Assembly (NCBI GenBank): GCA_041906305.1
Contig: JAYRJL010000006.1
Span: 269,522-333,521, forward strand
Length of the DNA: 64,000 bases
Reading direction: 5' to 3'
Source: SHVZ01 sp041906305
Lineage (GTDB): Bacteria > Pseudomonadota > Alphaproteobacteria > SHVZ01
Made by a program: the position numbers and the translations under genes. Shown piece after piece: positions 61,058-64,000 of this stretch (position 1 is its first letter; each line of letters begins with the position of its first letter). Below the pieces are notes generated by a model. It was not told where the DNA came from and searched no databases. It worked only from the letters and a program-made list of their open reading frames with translations.

Positions 61058-63537
61058 AGATTTCGGATCGCACGAAGTTCCTCGGCCCATTTCCGCGCGC
61101 GCGGCGCATCGTCAAACCAATACTCATCCAGCAGGGGAATGATTTCCGTATCTAGGATATCGGCCAACCACGCCGCCGGCGTTTGATCGTCTGGCCGATC
61201 GACGCAGAAGTAGCTGTGGCCTATTCGATAACCTGGACCGAGATTGGCTGTATCTCCAGCAATTTCAGCATTTAGCCGCCGGATGCAATCAACGAGCATC
61301 GCCACGGCCGCCGACGAATGCCCATTGCTGGTTAGCATTACCTGAAATGCCGGCGCTTCGACCTGCGGGTCGACGGTCTGAAATGCGAACCGTCGACGCA
61401 GCGCATAGTCGACCATCGCCAATGAGCGATCTGCGGTATTCATCAGCCCGAGCAAGAAGACATTCTTAGGCACGTAGAATTGCGTTTCGGCACTCGCGGC
61501 GTAGGTAAGAGGTACAGACCAGGTGCTGCCGCGCTTGTCCGATTCGATGAGCATGAGAAGCTCGCCGAAAATGCGGCTGAGATTGCCCCGGTTAATTTCG
61601 TCGATCACAAAGACATAGGGAACATCCTGATCTAGAGCCGCGCGTCTGCAAAAATCGAGGAATAAGCCATCACGCAGAACTAGGCCATTTGCAGAGGGAC
61701 GATAGCCCTGGATGAAATCCTCGTAGGAGTACGACTGGTGAAATTGGATCATCGCCAAGCGGCTTGGATCTTCAAACTCCATAAGCGCGTACGCCAGGCG
61801 CCGAGCGATATAGGTTTTCCCGACTCCAGGCGGCCCCTGCAAAATTAGATTCTTTTTTTGACGCCATACTCTGAGAATTGCGCCAAAGGCATCTTCGCTA
61901 AGAAAGAGCCCCGCTAGCGCGTCGGCGATCGTATAGGGCTTGAGCTCTTCTTTTGGGATGATTGGAGGCCGAGCATCGCTCTCCTCGAGACCGACCAACC
62001 GCATGAGCTTGGCGACGAGCGCCGAGTCGTCAGTAATTTCGGTTAGGGTCTTGGTCGGCAGCATCTCGTCGACCGGCCAATCTCCTTTCCCGTCCCAACG
62101 AACCTCTCGTCTATGCCGGTACGTGTCTCGGGTTGCGTCGAACGCATAGTCGCCCTGGACCGTCCCATATCCGACGACTTGCTTTCGACCACGCTTCACG
62201 AATACCAGATCGCCAGGCGCCATCGTGCTGGCAAATTCGTAGCAGGCGAGCCCATCATTGGTCGGGTTGGTATCGAGTTGATTGACGCTAGCGAGCTTTC
62301 GCGAGACCTCTTCGGACGTGGCGAACTGTGCGAGGTCGCCTAACTCATCCCATCCAATTGCCATAACCTTATCGCGGTAGAACTCGTCCCACCGCTCAGC
62401 GCCTCTGCCCGGCGCGTAGAGCCATACCCTTTTATCTGGCGACGGCTCACTCAGCTCTCGGATGGTGGTTTCTGCTTCGGGATATGGTGAGCTAGTCGCA
62501 GTTTTTGGAAAGTCCGGAAAATGAGGAAGGTCGCGACCATATTTTGATTGGTATGCCTCATTTATCAGGGTCGCGAGCTGCGTCGGTGCTGGTGTTAGAT
62601 AGAAGCCCTGATTCAGGTTGAGATCCCGATCGTAGAAGAGGTTTCTGTGCGTCGTTCGCAAATCCCTCAGTTTTTCTTGAAGCGCGGCATTTCCGAGTAA
62701 ATCCTGGCGATCAAGCGGCGGATCGCAAGGCACATAGCTTTCCAAGCGGACCAGATAGCCATCTGTGTCCGCCCATGCTGTTCCTGCCAGCCCGGTAAAC
62801 TCGGTTGAGACGAAGGCGGCGACTTTCGACAGGCCGGCGATTTTTTGGTTGTCTACAAAGTGAATCACGAGGTCCCCGGGCTGGACAGCTCGCATAGCCC
62901 AGTAGTCGTCGGTGCCGGATTTATTCCGCTTTGGCGACCAAAGGGCCCGGCCTAACGCAAGATCGCCGGTCCTACGATCCTCACGCCCTTCCACAATTGT
63001 TTTTTCAACCCAGACCTTGGGTTCGCTGCGAACGACCAGGCGCCAAACACCGGTTTCTGATCCGTCGAGCACACCGGCGTCCACGAGTTTGCGCCGAGCG
63101 AATCTCACTCTGTTGGCCCAATGGTTTTCCCCCCCGGCCATTCGCGCATTTTTTAGGCGTGCTGGTAAACGAAGGCGCTCGGCCAAAAGCTCGTATGCGT
63201 CTGCAGCCTGTATCGGGGCAGGATGCTTCTCCAAGAGAAGCTCATGGAGAGCTATACGCGCGACACTCTCTGTCGGTAGTTGGATCGCCTCTACTGAAAG
63301 CCCTCTGCGGCTTATGTAGTTATTTGATTCAACTCCGCCGCTGAACGATGACAAAGGCGCGCCGGTCGCCATCGAGATAATTTGCTTTACCGGATATAGG
63401 CGCGATCCATCGCGGATTGCGTATTTATAATTTTGGTCGTTTTCCCAATTTACCCACTCAGGACTATTCCGAAGGCGATCGTCGAATTGCCTCATGGCGT
63501 CGCGCAACTGCTCGGGAGAGACTTGAGGCAATGTCAT
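61054..63537 (-). CDS. mcrB: McrB-family GTPase with multiple N-terminal modified-DNA reader domains
   Basis: AAA+ motor of a type IV restriction system, 827 residues. The C-terminal domain has Walker A GPPGVGKT (568-575), Walker B VFVIDE (near 645) and the McrB signature MNTADRS (near 699). The N-terminal 550 residues appear to hold four modules: a ScoMcrA-N-like head (1-85, with YPVKQIISMATG and FSGGVESNNYI), an Mrr-type winged helix (about 88-170), an EVE-like domain (about 172-320, VQPGDLVIHFVDNQKIAGL), and a second EVE-like domain (about 370-510, MAPGDLVFVKRGRKQVVGYG). Such readers bind modified bases in the family. It is the first gene of the mcrBC pair. Confidence 0.9.
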   Translation of the reverse strand: MTLPQVSPEQLRDAMRQFDDRLRNSPEWVNWENDQNYKYAIRDGSRLYPVKQIISMATGAPLSSFSGGVESNNYISRRGLSVEAIQLPTESVARIALHELLLEKHPAPIQAADAYELLAERLRLPARLKNARMAGGENHWANRVRFARRKLVDAGVLDGSETGVWRLVVRSEPKVWVEKTIVEGREDRRTGDLALGRALWSPKRNKSGTDDYWAMRAVQPGDLVIHFVDNQKIAGLSKVAAFVSTEFTGLAGTAWADTDGYLVRLESYVPCDPPLDRQDLLGNAALQEKLRDLRTTHRNLFYDRDLNLNQGFYLTPAPTQLATLINEAYQSKYGRDLPHFPDFPKTATSSPYPEAETTIRELSEPSPDKRVWLYAPGRGAERWDEFYRDKVMAIGWDELGDLAQFATSEEVSRKLASVNQLDTNPTNDGLACYEFASTMAPGDLVFVKRGRKQVVGYGTVQGDYAFDATRDTYRHRREVRWDGKGDWPVDEMLPTKTLTEITDDSALVAKLMRLVGLEESDARPPIIPKEELKPYTIADALAGLFLSEDAFGAILRVWRQKKNLILQGPPGVGKTYIARRLAYALMEFEDPSRLAMIQFHQSYSYEDFIQGYRPSANGLVLRDGLFLDFCRRAALDQDVPYVFVIDEINRGNLSRIFGELLMLIESDKRGSTWSVPLTYAASAETQFYVPKNVFLLGLMNTADRSLAMVDYALRRRFAFQTVDPQVEAPAFQVMLTSNGHSSAAVAMLVDCIRRLNAEIAGDTANLGPGYRIGHSYFCVDRPDDQTPAAWLADILDTEIIPLLDEYWFDDAPRARKWAEELRAIRNL

Positions 63538-63568
63538 TGAGCGGCGCCGCTGGTGTGATCGAGGCCCT

Positions 63569-63600
63569 CAATTTACCGTAGTATTTGCATCACTGGTCAA
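63569..63600 (-). promoter_or_regulatory. Possible mcrBC promoter
   Basis: On the minus strand TTGACC (63600-63595) is followed after 19 bp by TAAATT. The spacing is long, so this is a weak assignment. It lies 32-63 nt upstream of the mcrB ATG in the only AT-rich part of the gap. Confidence 0.3.
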
Positions 63601-63676
63601 ATCCGGCAGCCCACTAGCCGCGGCCTGGTGCCATAGCGCTGCCACGAACGGGTTTTTGGCGCGGCTCAGAAAAATC

Positions 63677-63711
63677 AAAACGCCGCTATCTTGTTGAGAT
63701 AGCGGCGTTTT
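63677..63711 (-). terminator. Island-borne terminator for tRNA-fMet
   Basis: Arms 63677-63690 and 63698-63711 pair perfectly over 14 bp with a 7-nt loop. GATTTTTC follows on the minus strand. It ends directly at the right attachment repeat, so the island brings a replacement terminator for the tRNA it rebuilds. Confidence 0.85.
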
Positions 63712-63791
<80 letters not shown>

Positions 63792-63877
63792 TCAAAGGGT
63801 CGTTCGGATAGGGTCTGAGTGTGAAACGTCAACGCGTTGCTTGGAGATAACCAGTCTTGATGATCCGATCGCTGGAA

Positions 63878-63996
63878 GACCTGGCAGCGACCTACTCTCC
63901 CGCGTCTTGAGACGCAGTACCATGGGCGCTGAAGGTTTTCACGGCCGAGTTCGGAATGGGATCGGGTGTTGGGACCTTCGCTATGGCCACCAGGTC
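63878..63996 (-). rRNA. rrf: 5S ribosomal RNA
   Basis: About 119 nt. The terminal helix pairs GACCTGG (5' end near 63996) with CCAGGTC (3' end near 63878). Internal hallmarks GGTGGCCATAGCG, CCCGATCCCATTCCGAACTCGG and GGGAGAGTAGG are present. It is the last rRNA of an operon that enters the window from the right; exact ends are estimated from the terminal helix. Confidence 0.93.
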
Positions 63997-64000
63997 GTCG

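Overview
The window is a G+C-rich bacterial chromosome segment, most likely from an alphaproteobacterium. Pointers are the hisB-hisH-hisA-hisF-hisE cluster running divergently from hslVU, a two-subunit class I hydratase, a class II DAHP synthase, a pspF/pspABC locus, and a 5S rRNA gene followed by tRNA-fMet at the end of an rRNA operon. Genes are tightly packed. Many neighbours overlap by four bases (ATGA or GTGA). No identification below this level can be supported from sequence alone.

Layout. 1-2103: an orphan oligopeptide-type binding protein and a CueR-like copper regulator. 2175-9479 (minus strand): one translationally coupled nine-gene operon. It encodes a NitT/TauT-type ABC importer, a four-subunit succinate dehydrogenase/fumarate reductase-like complex, and a two-subunit class I fumarase-type hydratase. 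This looks like a dedicated uptake-oxidation-hydration module for an unknown dicarboxylate-like compound. 9669-12767: a ThDP enzyme and an M81 peptidase. 12830-17142 (minus): his genes, a HIT protein, and a small gene with an in-frame TGA in a CxxU motif followed by a bacterial-type SECIS hairpin, which is a strong SelW-like selenoprotein candidate. 17273-19125: hslVU. 19129-24469: a radical SAM/SPASM protein, a hybrid histidine kinase, a CheY-like regulator and an unknown protein. 24804-28631: an amine-oxidase-type flavoprotein and the psp membrane-stress locus with a clear sigma-54 promoter. 28638-48773: mixed metabolism and transport (aminotransferase, SDR, GST, MFS and RND pumps, amidase, threonine aldolase, nitronate monooxygenase with a LysR regulator, CitE-like lyase, binding protein, FAH-type hydratase).

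48776-50408: class II DAHP synthase preceded by a Tyr/Phe/Trp-rich leader peptide and a four-segment attenuator, apparently translated from a leaderless transcript. 50526-55618: a CocE-like hydrolase, a sulfatase remnant, a PhyH dioxygenase, and a CPA2 antiporter fused to two UspA-like domains.

55667-63759: an 8.1-kb integrated island bounded by 48-bp direct repeats of the 3' part of tRNA-fMet. It carries a tyrosine integrase, an AlpA-like HTH, DUF736, a Rep_trans-like protein and a type IV McrBC restriction system. Its McrB has several stacked N-terminal modified-DNA reader domains. The intact tRNA-fMet and 5S rRNA follow at the right edge.

The strongest novel or unusual items are the selenoprotein gene, the aromatic attenuator, the transporter-dehydrogenase-hydratase operon and the tRNA-fMet island with its multi-reader McrBC.
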